Source: Kappaphycus alvarezii (lineage: Eukaryota; Rhodophyta; Florideophyceae; Gigartinales; Solieriaceae). Taken from it: DNA of 64,000 nt. The notes below the pieces were generated by a model. The model saw nothing but the letters and a program-made list of their open reading frames with translations. It did not search any database and was not told where the DNA came from. The stretch is from positions 434,001 to 498,000 of the forward strand of contig NADL03000629.1 in the NCBI GenBank assembly GCA_002205965.3, given 5' to 3'. Shown here piece by piece: positions 12,240 through 25,761 of the stretch; the first letter of the stretch is position 1, and each line of letters starts with the position of its first letter. Position numbers and translations under genes: made by a program.

Positions 12240-12765
12240 CTCCAGAGTCATTTCAAAAAAAATCGCTCCCCTAACCCTCGAAACGCCATTTCCCTACTCC
12301 TTTTTGGCCCTACTGACCGTGATTACAATATACGCTGACAAAAGAAGAAGGTGATCTAATTCTTGGTCGCTTGTTAGTCGAGGATCAGGCGAAGAAGGTA
12401 GGTGACGGGTAGGAGTGGGAAATAGAGGAGGGAGCTGGGGAGACTTTTGAGGAGTGGGCCGCCCCGACATTGGTCTACGAGAATGATTATGGAAGGTATG
12501 ATGACGAGGAGGATGAAGAGGAGGATGACGAAGAGGATGAGGGGGAGAAAGACATGGAAATTGGTGGAATGTTAGGGCCAGGGCTGGGCAGTATGGGACA
12601 AGTGGACCCGAAGCTGGAAACGGATGGGGCATCTTTAGTGTTTTAGATATCTCCCAGGAATAAATAGGGAGTTATGGGATGTTCGCGGATATTTGTGGAG
12701 ACTGCTTGGGCAGCATGGATATTTCGGAGGTATTTTTTTGGTTTGATCTAGAGGATGGAACATAA
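12240..12765 (+). pseudogene. Acidic repeated ORF family, copy 1
   Basis: I do not recognise this protein. In one frame, 12323-12409 gives LTKEEGDLILGRLLVEDQAK, then a single in-frame TAG at 12410-12412, then 12413-12643 gives TFEEWAAPTLVYENDYGRYD followed by a run of about 25 Asp/Glu. A second frame near the end (12634-12765) gives GIFSVLDIS, then DICGDCLGSMDISEV and FDLEDGT before TAA. Copies at 50899-51450 and 15375-16010 (both minus) share the order: QT(K/R)K-like helix, FE/D-W/G block, acidic stretch, C-x-D-C/Y motif. The opposite strand shows a proline-rich 112-codon frame that is only the shadow of the acidic repeats. Confidence 0.5.
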
Positions 12766-13039
12766 GAGGACCAGATCGATTGTTCTTTTCATAACTATCT
12801 TTTGTTTGTTTGTTTGTGTCTCCTCCAAATGGTGGGAGACATTCTCAACCACAGAAGTCACCCTAGCCAGTCTCATACTACAAATTTCTTGGATCTAAGC
12901 GACGCAATCCACCAGATCCTATTCTGGACCGCGGTCAGCATTGTATATGCATCTGACAGATACTTAGTCCCAATATATTATTTCCGCTCAACTCATCAAT
13001 TAGCTTATCACGTAAGATTGATTACAGTCTCATGATGAA

Positions 13040-14300
13040 ATATCCTCTGCTCATCTCAAGTCACCCAATTCACAAGTCTGACAAAATGTCGCACAATCAA
13101 GACACGTCACTTGACGTGTATCGAAGTTACTGAAACATTTTATTGGAATAGACCCACGCAATTTATTTGTTCTCTTAATATTACTTGTGCTGTACTTACA
13201 TATATCTATTCTTTTCTTTAACTACTATATGAGCGTACTGGCTGTGCGCTTCCTCCTGAAATGAAAATGTTCAAGCAATTTTTGCCTGAGTTTTTTGTCT
13301 ACTCTCTGTTCTGCTTCAGTGATCTGAAGTTTCTTCACCGTAGCACACTAATTTTGAAAGTTATGAGCCCAGACCCAGCCAGCTCGACACCAACTCGTTC
13401 ACGGTTCACTTGGGACTCGTAAAATATAACGTGGCCAGACGGCAACGGAAAACTTCTGTATATGATTGGAAAGAATACCATGATTCTCTTTCAGACAACA
13501 GCTCAACAAGCTTGCCCTCCAGAGCCACGTGATTGTGCTCTAGTCACAGCTTTGTGGTCCAACTGCAGAACCGATAGCAGAACTGACGAACGACCAGCTT
13601 AGGAGCGCAGATGGTGTCAAACTGACTTTGAGCGCTGTTTATCATCGCATCTTTTTATCTGTTAAAAATGAAGCATTTTATGGATTTAATTCACTTCTGA
13701 ATACTCGTTGCTCACCCAATGAATCTTTGAAGTTGCAGCATTTTTCAGATAATAGTATTAAAAATGACCTCCTCAATGTATCCTGACCTGATCGTATGGA
13801 TGAATGAAAAAAGATCAAATTACAGCAATTTATATGTGCTGAACGATTTATGAGGCTCTTCATTCTAGAGTAAAATAATCAATTAGCACCGTTACAGTCT
13901 TTTCTGAAAAGTTGAATTATTTGGCTCTACTTCCTTGTAGAGTGAGGTGCCACGAGCACCTACCGCAAAATATCACCTGCAAGCACAATAATATACAAAT
14001 TTACTAAGTTATCAGCCAACTTGTCGGTTTAACTACATTAACTGCAATTATTTCCCTGTAAGAATGTTTTCTACAGTTACGAAGGGTAGGAATCAACAAG
14101 GCGTCAATTTTAATTTTGAAATTTGGGGATAAAATAAGCTCACTCGTTTCCTTTCAAGATCAAGAAATATGCACTGCAACACATATACATACTGCTTTTC
14201 TCTGATCAGTACGATTTAATCTGTCTCTCAGATCCAGCTGATTATCGTTAGTCTGCAGTTCTCGCTTCCATTGCATTTAAATTCTCTGCGGACCCGCTTT
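13040..14300. other. No gene recognised
   Basis: AT-rich sequence with only short frames (for example 61 codons at 13678-13863 minus). Nothing recurrent or domain-like was seen. A 93-codon minus frame just beyond (14302-14583, contains LSTDDLHWVNADLTSAI) is protein-like in composition but unassigned. Confidence 0.5.
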
Positions 14301-14769
14301 CCTAGCTTCTTGCTCTAAAAATGAAATGTGAGCGATGCATGCTATCTGTAAAGACAGAATTGGCTATGGCAGAGGTCAAGTCTGCATTCACCCAATGGAG
14401 GTCATCTGTTGACAATTGTCCCTTCAGTGCATTCTGATCTAACTCTCGATTTAAAAAATTGCTGATTGTCTCAGTCCAATCTGCACTATGCGAAGAACTT
14501 CTCTTGGGTCTTTGCCTAACACAGTCCTTTTGCGCCCCAAAAAATCTCACCGGGGGCCAAAAAATGGGATCTTTCCCATCCAACAGCTTGAAGATCTACA
14601 TAAAGATCTGAAATTTCTCGGTTTCGTTTATATATTTCCGTGACGGCTCATTTCTTGAGCCGGGAACCTCATGCACAAGGACCGTGTGTCCATGAACACC
14701 GTAAATATACGGAGGTCACACCATCTAATGAATATATGTCCCTCAAAGAATCGTTCCCAACGATATTCC

Positions 14770-14998
14770 GGTCGTTTTGCTTGTAAAAGATCTCAGTGTA
14801 GACACAGGGCACCCTTTAACGAACCCTACTCTCACGTGGAACACAAGAACGGATTTTAGAAAAACGGGTACTTTTGGCGTCACAGATTACTTTGATATCG
14901 CTTTCGTGAACTGCCTGGTCCCTTCTTATCTTATAGTGAGAACTTCAAATGAACCTATGGGCCTGAACGAGGCCCATGCAGAGAAGATAGTAGAATAA
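14770..14998 (+). pseudogene. RT-endonuclease C-terminal relic
   Basis: The frame ending with TAA near 14998 reads VTDYFDIAFVNCLVPSYLIV followed by GLNEAHAEKIVE. It aligns by eye with GGTDFFDVTFVNPLAPSNRR and KSLNAAKAAKHRRYE at 43390-43500. The preceding LVKDLSVDTGHPLTNP aligns with LLAQDIQKAARQPATEP. It is thus the endonuclease-like domain of the same tail family, ending before the GGWHPDA block. Diverged and truncated at both sides. Confidence 0.55.
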
Positions 14999-15374
14999 AA
15001 CTGTGGATTCATCGGAAAATAAATCACCAAATGCGAGATTAGAGCTTTACATGCGACTAAAGTGCTCCAGTACAAGTTACCGTACAGGAACGAAGAATTT
15101 AACTGAATTAAATGCCACTACTCTAGTACAACGTTCTTAAGGGACTCGCTCTTTTACCTCGCTTAAAGGCTAGAGAGCTTTATTCCTTTTGGTTCGAAGC
15201 TTATTCCCTTCTAAACCTCCGTATGCTGATTGAAGCAATTTATTAGCATACATAGAATTTTTGCCAAACTTAATCTCAATGGAATTACGTTGAGCTCCAA
15301 ATAAATGTATCAAAAAAGTTCTTGTTGGCGCTGATAATTAGACAAAAGATACTTGTTAGAAACTAAACAAAAAT

Positions 15375-16030
15375 AATCCCTACAACTTTCATCCTCTACA
15401 TCAGAACCTTGAATGAAACTCAAAACACCATAAGTACCTATGTAATCCGCACAATTACCCGTGAATGTCTAAAGAATTCCTACCCCTTCCGGAAACGAAT
15501 ATAGCTTACCTAATGTCCCTGCAACTGGATCCGTGGCCAGTACCACTCGATCCTTCCAACTAGTTCCCTTCTCTCCGTTGTGACACGGCCCGACATCCCC
15601 CTTCATCCCCGGATTCTTTGAACTCCTCTTCTTCATCCTTGGACCCTTTCTCGTTCTACTCTGCTTTCAGAAAGTTTTTCCATAGACGAAGTCCGGGGAA
15701 GACCAATCCTTGAAGCTGTCCTTGGTCTTACCATCTTCTTTTTCCGGCTTCCTTCCCTATATCTCTTGTGCTTCTATCTCGACCAGATCCTAAGCGAGCA
15801 TTCAGGAGCTTCCTCGTTTGGTGATGAAGGCAGCCCTCTTGATCAGCTGGTACTGAGGGGAATAGTGCGAAGACGGTAGGAGGATGACGATTAAGATATT
15901 TGAATAATGCGGTGGGAAGGGCGAAGTACGTGCATTGTGGCTGCAAATGGATGTGAAAATTGTTGAATTGTTGTTTAGGGGCCCGCAGATAAATTTTCAA
16001 CAGCAACAGGCGGCCTTAAATAGCTCTATC
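15375..16030 (-). pseudogene. Acidic repeated ORF family, copy 3
   Basis: Most diverged copy of the family at 12240 and 50899. The minus strand gives CLHHQTRKLLNARLGSGRDR and STRDIGKEAGK (15728-16006). Other frames give SFKDWSSPDFVYG, then EGSSGTGHGSS (compare GSGGTGHGSG in copy 2) and finally NCADYIGTYGVLSFIQGSDV (compare ICADCMGSMDI in copy 2). A CTATTTAA box lies at about 16018-16026 upstream on this strand. At least three frameshifts are needed, so it cannot be functional. The similarity of block order makes common ancestry more likely than chance, but it needs alignment. Confidence 0.4.
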
Positions 16031-16744
16031 ACCCTCGGATTAACAGGCATAATGAATCAAAAAAAGGAGGCGGAAATTAGTTTCGGGGTGGATATTAGTG
16101 GAAGCTACCCTAGAAGGGAGAATTTGTTGTGAAAGTCACGCATAGGAAGCTTGATAGTAAATATAGATATTTTAGGGTTCGATAAGATCAAATTACCCGA
16201 GAAATTTGAAATAATTGCAGCCAAGCAACAAATAAATCGAAAAAACAATGAAAATGATAAAAATAAGACAGTATGAACAGTTGCATAGGAGTTAGAAATT
16301 TCTTCGCATAAAAGAACAATGGAAGTATAAATAAAATCAAAGGGGAAAGAAATTAAGTGAGTAAAGATAGTGCCTTCTTTTCCTCGCTTGATATAATTGC
16401 TGCTGAATTGCAGGGAAAAAGCAGGACAGTTTCCGTCCCATCTCAACGCTCGGAGGCTAGCATCCGACGTCGTTTATGGTAGTCGAGGAACTTATGAAAG
16501 CATTCGCCAGTCGTCCATTGAAATAGGTTTCGAAGCAGCAAGGCATTATTTTGCTGCGGTACTGCGCATCAACAGTAATCCGCAATGCGGCTTTCTTTCT
16601 TGTTGAGACCTCTCAAATTGCTTTTAGAGTATAAAAGTTTCATTGATTTACTCTTGGAATATTTATTCGATCTATCGTGGGAGATTGGAGCGCCATCTGT
16701 GCCTACCATGGCCTGTGCTCCACGTATACAATCGCTACTAACAG

Positions 16745-16772
16745 AAAAGTTGACTGGATATCAGTCAACTAT
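16745..16772. repeat. Short inverted repeat
   Basis: GTTGACTG and CAGTCAAC are separated by five bases (GATAT), giving an 8-bp stem. No T-tract or gene end lies beside it. Possibly chance. Confidence 0.5.
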
Positions 16773-17141
16773 CTGTTAAAGTAAAATAATCCCCGTGCGC
16801 CTCTCTGCAGCCTCTTCAAGATATATAAATGTACATGAAATACTATGGAAATCGCTGACGGCACTTCACTCTACCAGCAAGTAGAGGTGAAGTCGGCCAG
16901 CCAGTAACCTGTATTGGAAACTACTGTCACGCAAATCGTCACCTTTAATTAGAAAATTGCATCTTCGAAACCCGTTCCGTTTGATATGAAGTTCAAAGGG
17001 GTGAAAATTTGGATGCTTAATATCTCAGAAGTAGGTATGGCTGAGATCCCCCGCTTACCATGCAAGGTACAATGAGCATTCTTTGATAGGCATAGAGTAA
17101 TATTGAAACAGCAAGGAGCGAGCTCCAATATCACCCATCTG

Positions 17142-17332
17142 TTAGAAAGCAGGCAGATCCTGAAGGCTAATTTGTGTTGGGAAAATTTTGGGCGTATTAC
17201 TCAAGAAGATATATTTTATATATCCTAAAATTTCCAGACAACTACAATCGACTCGAATAGGCATCTTGAAACATTCAATGGGGATGAGCCACGACATGAC
17301 GGCTGCTGCAGCGTGCTTTTGCATCTAAATGC
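17142..17332 (-). pseudogene. Tail-family fragment fused to B-type terminus
   Basis: On the minus strand a frame starts with QKHAAAAVMSW, the tail signature, and then runs straight into the B-type terminal sequence: the TCGAGTCGATTGTAGTTGTC block, ATATATCTTCTTGAG and ACGCCCAAAATTTTCCC at 17179. Here the B-type end lies on the 3' side of the ORF, whereas at 43149 it lies on the 5' side. This indicates that the two ends of the element are interchangeable inverted repeats. Confidence 0.5.
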
Positions 17333-17714
17333 CTTGAAACTATTTGTAGGTCTTCACTTCACTGAAAGCCACGCTCTTTGTCACTTCATTTAACGTTGCG
17401 CATATATTATGTTGTGATTTCGGTCATTTGTGGCTGAAATTAGATGATATATACAACTGCAGTAAATCTGCTCATATGTTATATCATAGATTTTAAGGCA
17501 TATTGTAAGGGTGAATGAGTGGCGGATAGAATTAATGGTGGAAGAATAAGCGGTACTAAACTATATGGCACACATCTCTGCGTTGGAATGTTACGTCCTA
17601 CCTTCAGGGATTGGGAACACAGAAGATGGGAAAGGCCTCTCCGAGGCAGTGGTAATGAACCGAAGAGGACTTCCTGAGGGCCCAAGCTCGCCAAGAAGAG
17701 GTTCTTAATTTCCT

Positions 17715-18116
17715 TTGGGAGGGCCTTCTGTTATATGTAATACACCAGTGTATGGGCGTGAGCTTCATTCGACAGAACCCACTACATCCTCATCTATACC
17801 TCACTATCATAATCATGTACAACATATGGTCGGTAGAGGGATAATTCCTTTCTGGCTGCGTAATATATCCGTAGACTCGAGCGATGGGCAAGATATTCCT
17901 TATTATAAGACGGGAGCCTATGTACTTCTTTTGTGCGCGACATGTACCCTTTTTATCTTAAAACAATTTTGTTCTCGGAGATTCGTGTTTTTTTCTTTAT
18001 ATAGACTCCCATTTCTTTGTCAGCTTACATATGAGCTTTCCTACCATAGATGTTTTTCATTATTGAAATATTCGGACTGGTTACAAAATTATATTATATG
18101 CAACCGATCTAAATAA
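17715..18116 (+). other. 133-codon frame, unassigned
   Basis: Open from 17715 to TAA at 18114. The second half is rich in phenylalanine, leucine, cysteine and tyrosine, with two hydrophobic stretches. I see no homologous motif and the flanking DNA is AT-rich with no clear promoter or start context. It could be chance in AT-rich DNA; listed because it is the longest frame in the area. Confidence 0.12.
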
Positions 18117-18119
18117 TAC

Positions 18120-21100
18120 ACTGAGGGTCAAATACGGGCACATAGAGCAGATTTAAATGACAGTGACTTAATTCCTGGTGCAACACATCGGTAATTAATG
18201 CCTTCCTTAAAAAATGTCAAAGGCTGCATAATTTACAATGAAGAAAAAGCACACTGAAAGGAACAACACAAGAACAATAACTATTCCAGAGGTTCGTCTT
18301 GATAGACAGGTCATATTATGTGATAAATCACAGCGCTAATGCGTTCCGCTGGATGACCTGTCTCAACTGTAGTGATGCACTGTTCGATCTAGAATGCTGT
18401 GGTGGATGAGCTGTAACTGCAACCAGAAATGTATTCTTAAAATTTTAAGAGTGATTCTTTGCACTGTAATTCAGCTGTGAGATGATATAATGGACCCTGG
18501 GCAGATGCTGAAATTTCAGAACACCCGCCTTACAAATTTCGAGAATTCGAAACCTAATGTAGGGAAGGGCGGAAAATCGTATGGGAAAATGGGGGCTAAC
18601 AAACTTGAGGAGGACGCTTGTCAAATAAAGTCGTTCAAAGCAAAGTGTAAAATCAGGTTTATAGTCAGAATTTTGAAGTTAAATTACAAATTTGCCACGA
18701 GGGCCTCTCTGAGTGGAAATTATTACAAAACAAGGTTGGAAACTTCGTGCAAAAAGATAAGCTACTCTCATTTGTATTTTATTTGAAGCCAAAAAACACT
18801 TTATAGGTGCTTTTTTTCGCTTAAAAAGGATAGAGTAGCTGATTCTGAGTATATTATTGTAACCTATTTCACCCTATCAGTTGCCAATAGAGTCTGTATA
18901 AAGGCTGTCATTTAAAACTATAATAATCCTATGTGGAAATGGACAGGAATCGGAGGAACATACAAATATGTTAGTAACGCACTTAGTTCAACTACTAATA
19001 ATCCAATTCACAATTTCAACTGTTAACCATCCATATCATAAGCGTTAGTCACTCAGGCTACATAGGTGGTCCAAAGAAGTCGAAAAAAAAATTTCAGCAA
19101 CAACAATCACAAGATACATTGCTCTATACTAACAAAATAAGTAAAACATCATGCTGTTTAAGTTAGAGCAAATTTCGAATGTTCAAACCCTGTTTTGACA
19201 CTATAATTCCAAACTTGGATTTTTCTTCTTTTTATTGCTTGTTTGCAATTTACGTCTACTTTAACAATAATTACTAATATAGTAAATTCCCTTCACTGGG
19301 TTCGTGCTTGACTCATATTCTCTTGAAATCGAGAGTTATGACGCAAGTAAGTGAAATATTTCAACCCTAATCCAGATGAAGATCAAACTTGACAGATCTC
19401 TATCTTTATTTTTTGGAATAAGAGAATGGTATCAACTTCAAAAAGTATGGAACATTTTCAAAACAATCCACATTCCACCAAAACCTATTAGAGAGTTAAT
19501 ATATTCAGAACATTAGTTATATGATCTATTCATTAACCTCCGAACCTTGATAAAGCTTCCTAATCTGATATCGATATATGTACCAATGAAGACTGGAAGG
19601 AAAGATCTCTGAACTACTCTCATCCTGAAACTGACTTTTAAACCAATGAAACCAACTTTTAAAAAATAAAACCAAAACTAACCCAAGCAACCCCTAGAAA
19701 AGTTGAAGCTCTTTTAACAAGCTATTAGACAAAAACAAAATTAAACCAAGAGGCACAGCTCAATTGAATTATAAGAGCTTCTATAGTAGTCTAACATGAT
19801 TTTAGCTGAAGGAGCGTCGCTAAAAGTGAAATCAATGGAAAAAAGGAAATTAAAGTATTTATTAAACCAATATCTGAACTCATTCAATAATGTGACAAGT
19901 AATGCTAGAGCTACAAAATTTAAAATGATATACTATCCGATGAAGTTCAACCTTGCAACGATCGCAGTTCTGGTATCCCAAATATTGATACTGGAGATCC
20001 AGCGAAAACCACGAAAAATCTATTTAGGCGAATGACAAGATAAAATCGAAGCAATCATGGTAGAATGGATTTAGAATATAAATCTTTCCACAAAAAGGGA
20101 AAATGATGAGAGATAGCCGAAAATAACTTTTTGACCTGGAAAACAGAAATGATGAAATGCATAATCGTTTCATTCCAGTGCAAGTTATAAAAATGATCTG
20201 TTTCCAACGAGAAAATGGAAATTGAAATTGATTTCAAACCGAAAGCTAGATAATATTGGTTTTGAAAACTATCTTCCCCCAAAAGATAACAAAAACTATT
20301 CTTTACAGTAACGAAGCTATGATTCGCACAAAAACAAAAATTCATGGCAAACACCACTGCTTTCAATATTTTTGCCTCCTATATTTTCGATGTTGTGTTT
20401 CAATATACCTCAATCGATAATTTTGCCTGGAATACGAAATTGATCCCTGCCATAATATTTTTTAGAAGTAAGAAGTAAAAATACGGAAAATGGAGAATGA
20501 TTATAGATTATAGGTCCAAATTATACACGAAAAGATTGATGCTCTCCTCGGAAGAACATTAAGATTCACTTATAAATGGCTTATAATCTCGACTTTTGTC
20601 CTCATAATGCCCCAAATTATAACCATTCAAAAAAAGATCTTCAGTTATACTCATAATCGATAAGTCATCTGAACAAGTCATTATTCACAGCGCCCTAAAA
20701 AATTAATATTTCTATCATTACATCCGAGATAGTATTCTAAAGAAGTAATTTAATCAAAAATAGGCAAATGTATACGTATTGCAACATAAAATTGGTTAAA
20801 TTGTGAAGGGATATACAATTTACGTGGGGCACTGGATTTTGAAACATAAAATTTGCCAAATAGGATTTTGGTGACCATCAGTGTATAATGTGTACTGAAT
20901 CTGCAGTAAATGATGCCCTGGCTAATCGAAAGGAGGAAATCGACTCACTCCATCTCGACTAAGAACAAAAAAATCGGATTATCAATAATATCACGGACGC
21001 CATCCAAAAAGAAGTCTTTTTTAGTATTTCTAAATTATTTAATGAACATTATGGTGTTTTATCATTTAAGTTCTATATGAATATTTTTAAGTTTTATTAA

Positions 21101-24100
21101 TATACAAAATTTGTAGAAAGGAGCGAAATTTATGTATATCGTGCTCCACTGTACATTTAATTACAAATGTAAAATAGGTATTTTTAATTTTCATTATATA
21201 AATAGGAATTAAACTTGAACATTCCAAAAGAAGTCAAAAGAATCAAGTTTATTTGTAGAGAAGTGGACTAAAAAAGGAAAATTAGCAAAATCGATGATTG
21301 TGGTATCATAGCTTCTACTTTATCTTTTGAGTTAAGCAATTTGATATGTCAACTGGCTATAAAACCAGCTACAGAGCAGACAATCTTATATTGAAGATTA
21401 GTTATATAAATAGGACGGAAGTGACAGAATTTTTTCATTGCTTTTGAAGTTTGGCATAACGCGGACGATCGGAGTACAACCCTGCCTTACTAAAGCAAAA
21501 ATTTGTGTGCTAAGATCTACTCACTGCATCATCTGCGGTATATTAAGTATTGAAATTTCTTAACTGATAAGCTTTCCCTCAAGGATTTCATTATCCTTCC
21601 AAGATGATCAGTAATTTGCAACTATCAAAATAATTCAACAGCATACTTCATAATCCTAATGAAGTGAAAGCATTTATCAAAGGTGTGATATCTCTCAAGA
21701 AGTAAGATTTTATCGATATTCTTATCAGAACGAAATCGCTGGATGCGTGTTTAAAATATTTTGGGAGAAATACGTACCGGAAAAAGTATGATAAGAAAAA
21801 ATGGATTAGCGCATAAAAGATAGTTTAAAAAGCTTTTGATGACCAAAAATATCTATATGCGCCAGGAAAATAATTTGAAGTACCTAAAAAGTAAAACATT
21901 ATGAACCTAGATTATAATTTAGTAAAGAATGAAGTAGATATTTTTATCGAGATTTCGGTATCAGAGGAAAACCCAAATTTGATATTGGAGTGCATTATAA
22001 TGAACAAAGACATGTAAGAAGTAAAAGAAAAGCCAAACGTTATAATTTAAAAGTTCAACATTTTACACTTATGTTTTAAGTCATTTGTTTCCGTGCATGC
22101 TTATTTCAAATACACGTTTTGAAGTAGCAAATGTATCAAACTTTTATCCCTATGGAAATCTTACCATCCATATACACATAAAACTACCTTCAAACTCAGT
22201 ATGAGTCTCTAAACGGTAAGCAAATTTATTACTGTAAAACATTATCTTTATGTTCACAAACAAGCAAGAAATATACGGGTATCATCTACTGACAACTAAT
22301 TTTAGCATAGGTACATAAAAATAAGAAATCATTGCAAGAACATCATCGCTCAAACTCAAGGAGTCTTGATTATTCAAGTTATATTTGATTATATCGCTTC
22401 AACGACAAATCTGCCTCAAATAATGCAGAGGCTAGCAGAGCCACTTACCCCCAGTTTTATAGTTAAAATTCTTTGATAACTGAAACTTTCCGTCGCTAGG
22501 AGGATTTTACCACACTTCATGGAATCTATATGAACCAAAATCGATACTAATGAGAAATTTTCAGTCTCAATACGTTTTCCATACTTGAAGCATTATCCCA
22601 CGTTTAAGCATATGAATGCTGATTTTCGCCATTTCGGAATCAGTAATACTGCTATCCAAGACTTGACTCCTCGAAATGAATTAATTGATTGGTAGAACAA
22701 AAACGTTGCCATTCGAATGTAAACTTAAATATTTTCGATTCCACTGCTCTTTAAGGTAAATAAACGCCCTCCTTATTTAAATTTTGTTCTTGCACAGATT
22801 TTGGTGCGCTTTTTGAAGGAAACAAAAAATTGGTATTATCCATTCCTTCAGATAACTCATCAATACCATTGACTTCTTTCACTGATCTATACTGGGCTGG
22901 TTCCACAAGAACTGAAATTCAACGAATGTAATCACTAGTTCAGCTAGTTCGGCCGCTATTTCATGGAAATAAAAACATGAGAAAACATTTCTGAGCTCAA
23001 CTGAAGCAGAGTAATACGCCATATCAAGCAATACACAGAAGTTTTGTGATTATGTGGCCTACTTTCTTCTTATTCTCAAATTGAAGTTTCGCAGGGGAAC
23101 CTCGATTCTCGTCAACCCTTGGTAGTGCAAATACATCTGCACCTAACTCGTCCAAAATCAATATTTCTGGAAGGAACAAATAAATTTAGATTAAAGCCCA
23201 CCGATATCGAAAATTCCGAAACCATGATTGAATTGCGTATCTGGGGACCGAAACACTCAGTGCGCCAATGTCATTAACGATCACTTATTTAACTCAAAAA
23301 AATCATGGTTTTTTAGTTAAATATAAGCTGGTAACTATTCATGTGCTCTATTTATCAGATGAAAATCAAAACTGGAGAGCTGGAACTTTTGTATTGCTCT
23401 TACTTCTGTTCTGGAATTTTTTAGCCAAAGTAATTTTTTCTTCGCATATCGATTTTAATGAATCAGTCCGCATCAAATGAGCTCTGGATCACTCTGTAAA
23501 AAACCTACATTTGATTCTTTGATTCCCTGCGTTTAGACATGTGACTGAAGTCTAAAGAGCATCACTATTTGAACACCATTGTCACTCTCTGATCTCATTA
23601 AGTCAGTATTTGACATGCTGCAAATGGCATCAAGATATATTATTTATTATCTTAAGAAAAGCATCCTCTGCGATTGCCGTAGAATAATTCAAAATACTGG
23701 CGTGAATTCTACTGAAGAATGAAAATCCTACATACAACTTTGAATAAGTCGCATGCCGAAAGCAATAAATGGTCACATAAAAATCGCAGAGACCAGGACA
23801 TTGTAGCGATTTGTTTAGGGAAGCGATGAGCCCCAAAAGAAGTGCCGCTGGTGGAACACTTGAACATTTTCCTTATATTGAAGTTTATTTACGTCTCTTA
23901 ACTGTAATCTATCCGATCAACTCACGAAATTAAATTTTACAATTTTTTAATATCTCGACGAAGAAATTATAAGGTTTTATGCAGACACGAATGGTGTAAA
24001 ATAATCATTGTAATATACGTTATTTTCATAGTAAAACATTGAAATTTACATACGGTGACTCCCGAAAACTTAAATGTTTCTTCTTTTTTCTGAAACTTTT

Positions 24101-24840
24101 ATTGATCTGTGAACGCCTTTTCATATCTACTGATTGATTTGACGTTGAAAATACAAATTTTCTTAGTTTCTTATCGTATGAACTTCGCATTTACCTTTTC
24201 AACAGCATAAGTACTACAATATATTTCCAGTCTCCCGGGTATGGTGCCGACTACACTTCACACCAGAGTTTTTTATTTCGTGCCAGCACCTTTAGTCTGA
24301 CAAACTGTATCACTCAGGGCCACCAATGGGCAGTGCTGTAAAGCGACTACTATGGGCACCTACCACTCCTTTGCGTATGTATCTGTCAAACTCTTACAAT
24401 CATTCCCTCTGGAATCATCTATAAACTAAATTTTAATTTATACTTGAGCTACTCAACTCTCTCTACTCTCATTTCAGATTATTTTGTTGCGCGTCATGCA
24501 CTGTTGTCTAATGTCGCTATTCGATATGCTGAAGCCGTCTATAAATATGCGTTAAAAACCCCTAATCTCCTTAAACAATCGAGGGACGCTATTTTATAGA
24601 ACCTCTCTTACAATGGCTCTACGCATAACAGTTACATCTGCATCGTTATGAAGTTCTCTCTTGGTGTAAATGAAATATATCGTGGTGCAATCACACAGGA
24701 ATTTATGTATATTATTACAATTAGTGGGTAGGGATCAAATTAAAACAAGCTGAAGAAAATTTTCAAGCAGACTGGAGGAAAGAAAATGAATGGAGAAAAA
24801 CGTGTAAATGGGGGGATAATTTAAGCTGGTAGATATATGG
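18120..24840. other. AT-rich stretch without recognised genes
   Basis: About 6.7 kb of AT-rich DNA with stops in every frame. The longest frames are 103 codons (20055-20366 minus) and 98 codons (18490-18786 plus), both biased to codons expected from composition. A worn tail-family 3' UTR fragment may lie at about 18301-18360 (CGCTAATGCGTTCCGCTGGATGACC). No satellite, microsatellite of note, RNA gene or transposon terminus was found. Likely ancient decayed repeats or long intergenic DNA. Confidence 0.6.
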
Positions 24841-24942
24841 GTTGGTATCCAGTAAATTTGTACCGAAGCATAGATATGGTATCATTGTCAAACCAATTGT
24901 GAAACCTTACAATGCGTCGAAAGCTGTGGATGGCACTCCAAT

Positions 24943-25110
24943 CTACCAGAAGGTAAAAGGGAGTCCAGCAAGCAAACAAGCGGCATTGGAGGTTACTGTC
25001 AAAGCAGATTGTCGCTGTAAAAGAATGCCTCTAACCTTCGAAAACGTTCCATTGCGCGGGTGGCAACGGTTCTCGCGAGTTCTTGATGGACAAAAATGAT
25101 TATAAGGAAT
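24943..25110 (-). pseudogene. Tail-family C-terminal fragment
   Basis: The minus frame contains TFSKVRGILLQRQSALTVTS and NAACLLAGLPFTF before a stop. It matches the TFGxVRxxLTQRHAAAVMSNAACL tail of the family. The plus-strand 85-codon frame (24842-25099) over the same bases is its shadow. The shared 3' UTR is not recognisable here. Confidence 0.5.
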
Positions 25111-25761
25111 GTATTTCTTCCAGATACGCAAATATCTAGGTTCCATACGCAAGGCCCCAAGCTATCAGCCAAGAGTGGAAAAGAAGCGGATGATGTATAG
25201 AGCTTTCAGAATCGAAATTGGTAGCTCCTAAAACACTGACGTTCACTGGCGTCATTTTCAGCCAGCGTTTTAAAAACTAATAAAGATCATAAATTTATTA
25301 AACTCAAAAAATCTAAAACATCCTTCAAATTCAGGGGGAATTGGGTTGGTTTACTGTGAGTAATGGGAAGGTTAGGAGTCCTCTGTACTTGTAAATTCAC
25401 TTGCAAATTCAGGTGCCGTAGTGGTCGTTGGCCCTCCATTCTAATGATTTTCTGTGTCTACATTTGAGAAAGCACAACAAATCTTTCCAATCATGAAATG
25501 AACCGTTACCTGCACAATTTTCCGCCTCTACCCCAAACAGACAAGTTATTGTCCATTTGAGGATATGCAGTTAAGCAAAATCCACCAAAGTCCTTTGGAA
25601 GACCTTTCAAGTACATTTCCTCTTTTGCGCCACACCCACTCCACATCAAGAGATGGTACCCTTCACTTCTACATACACTGAAGCAACTTTTACGCTCCTA
25701 GTAGAACTGTCAGCGGAACTTTTAGTGTAAAATTGAGGCTACAATATAGACGAAAATCAGC

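Noticed and set aside
12294..12632. Proline- and histidine-rich 112-codon frame on the minus strand
   Set aside because: It is the reverse of the acidic Asp/Glu run of acidic ORF copy 1, whose plus-strand frame is supported by two related copies.
24842..25099. 85-codon plus frame
   Set aside because: Shadow of the tail-family fragment on the minus strand (NAACLLAGL).
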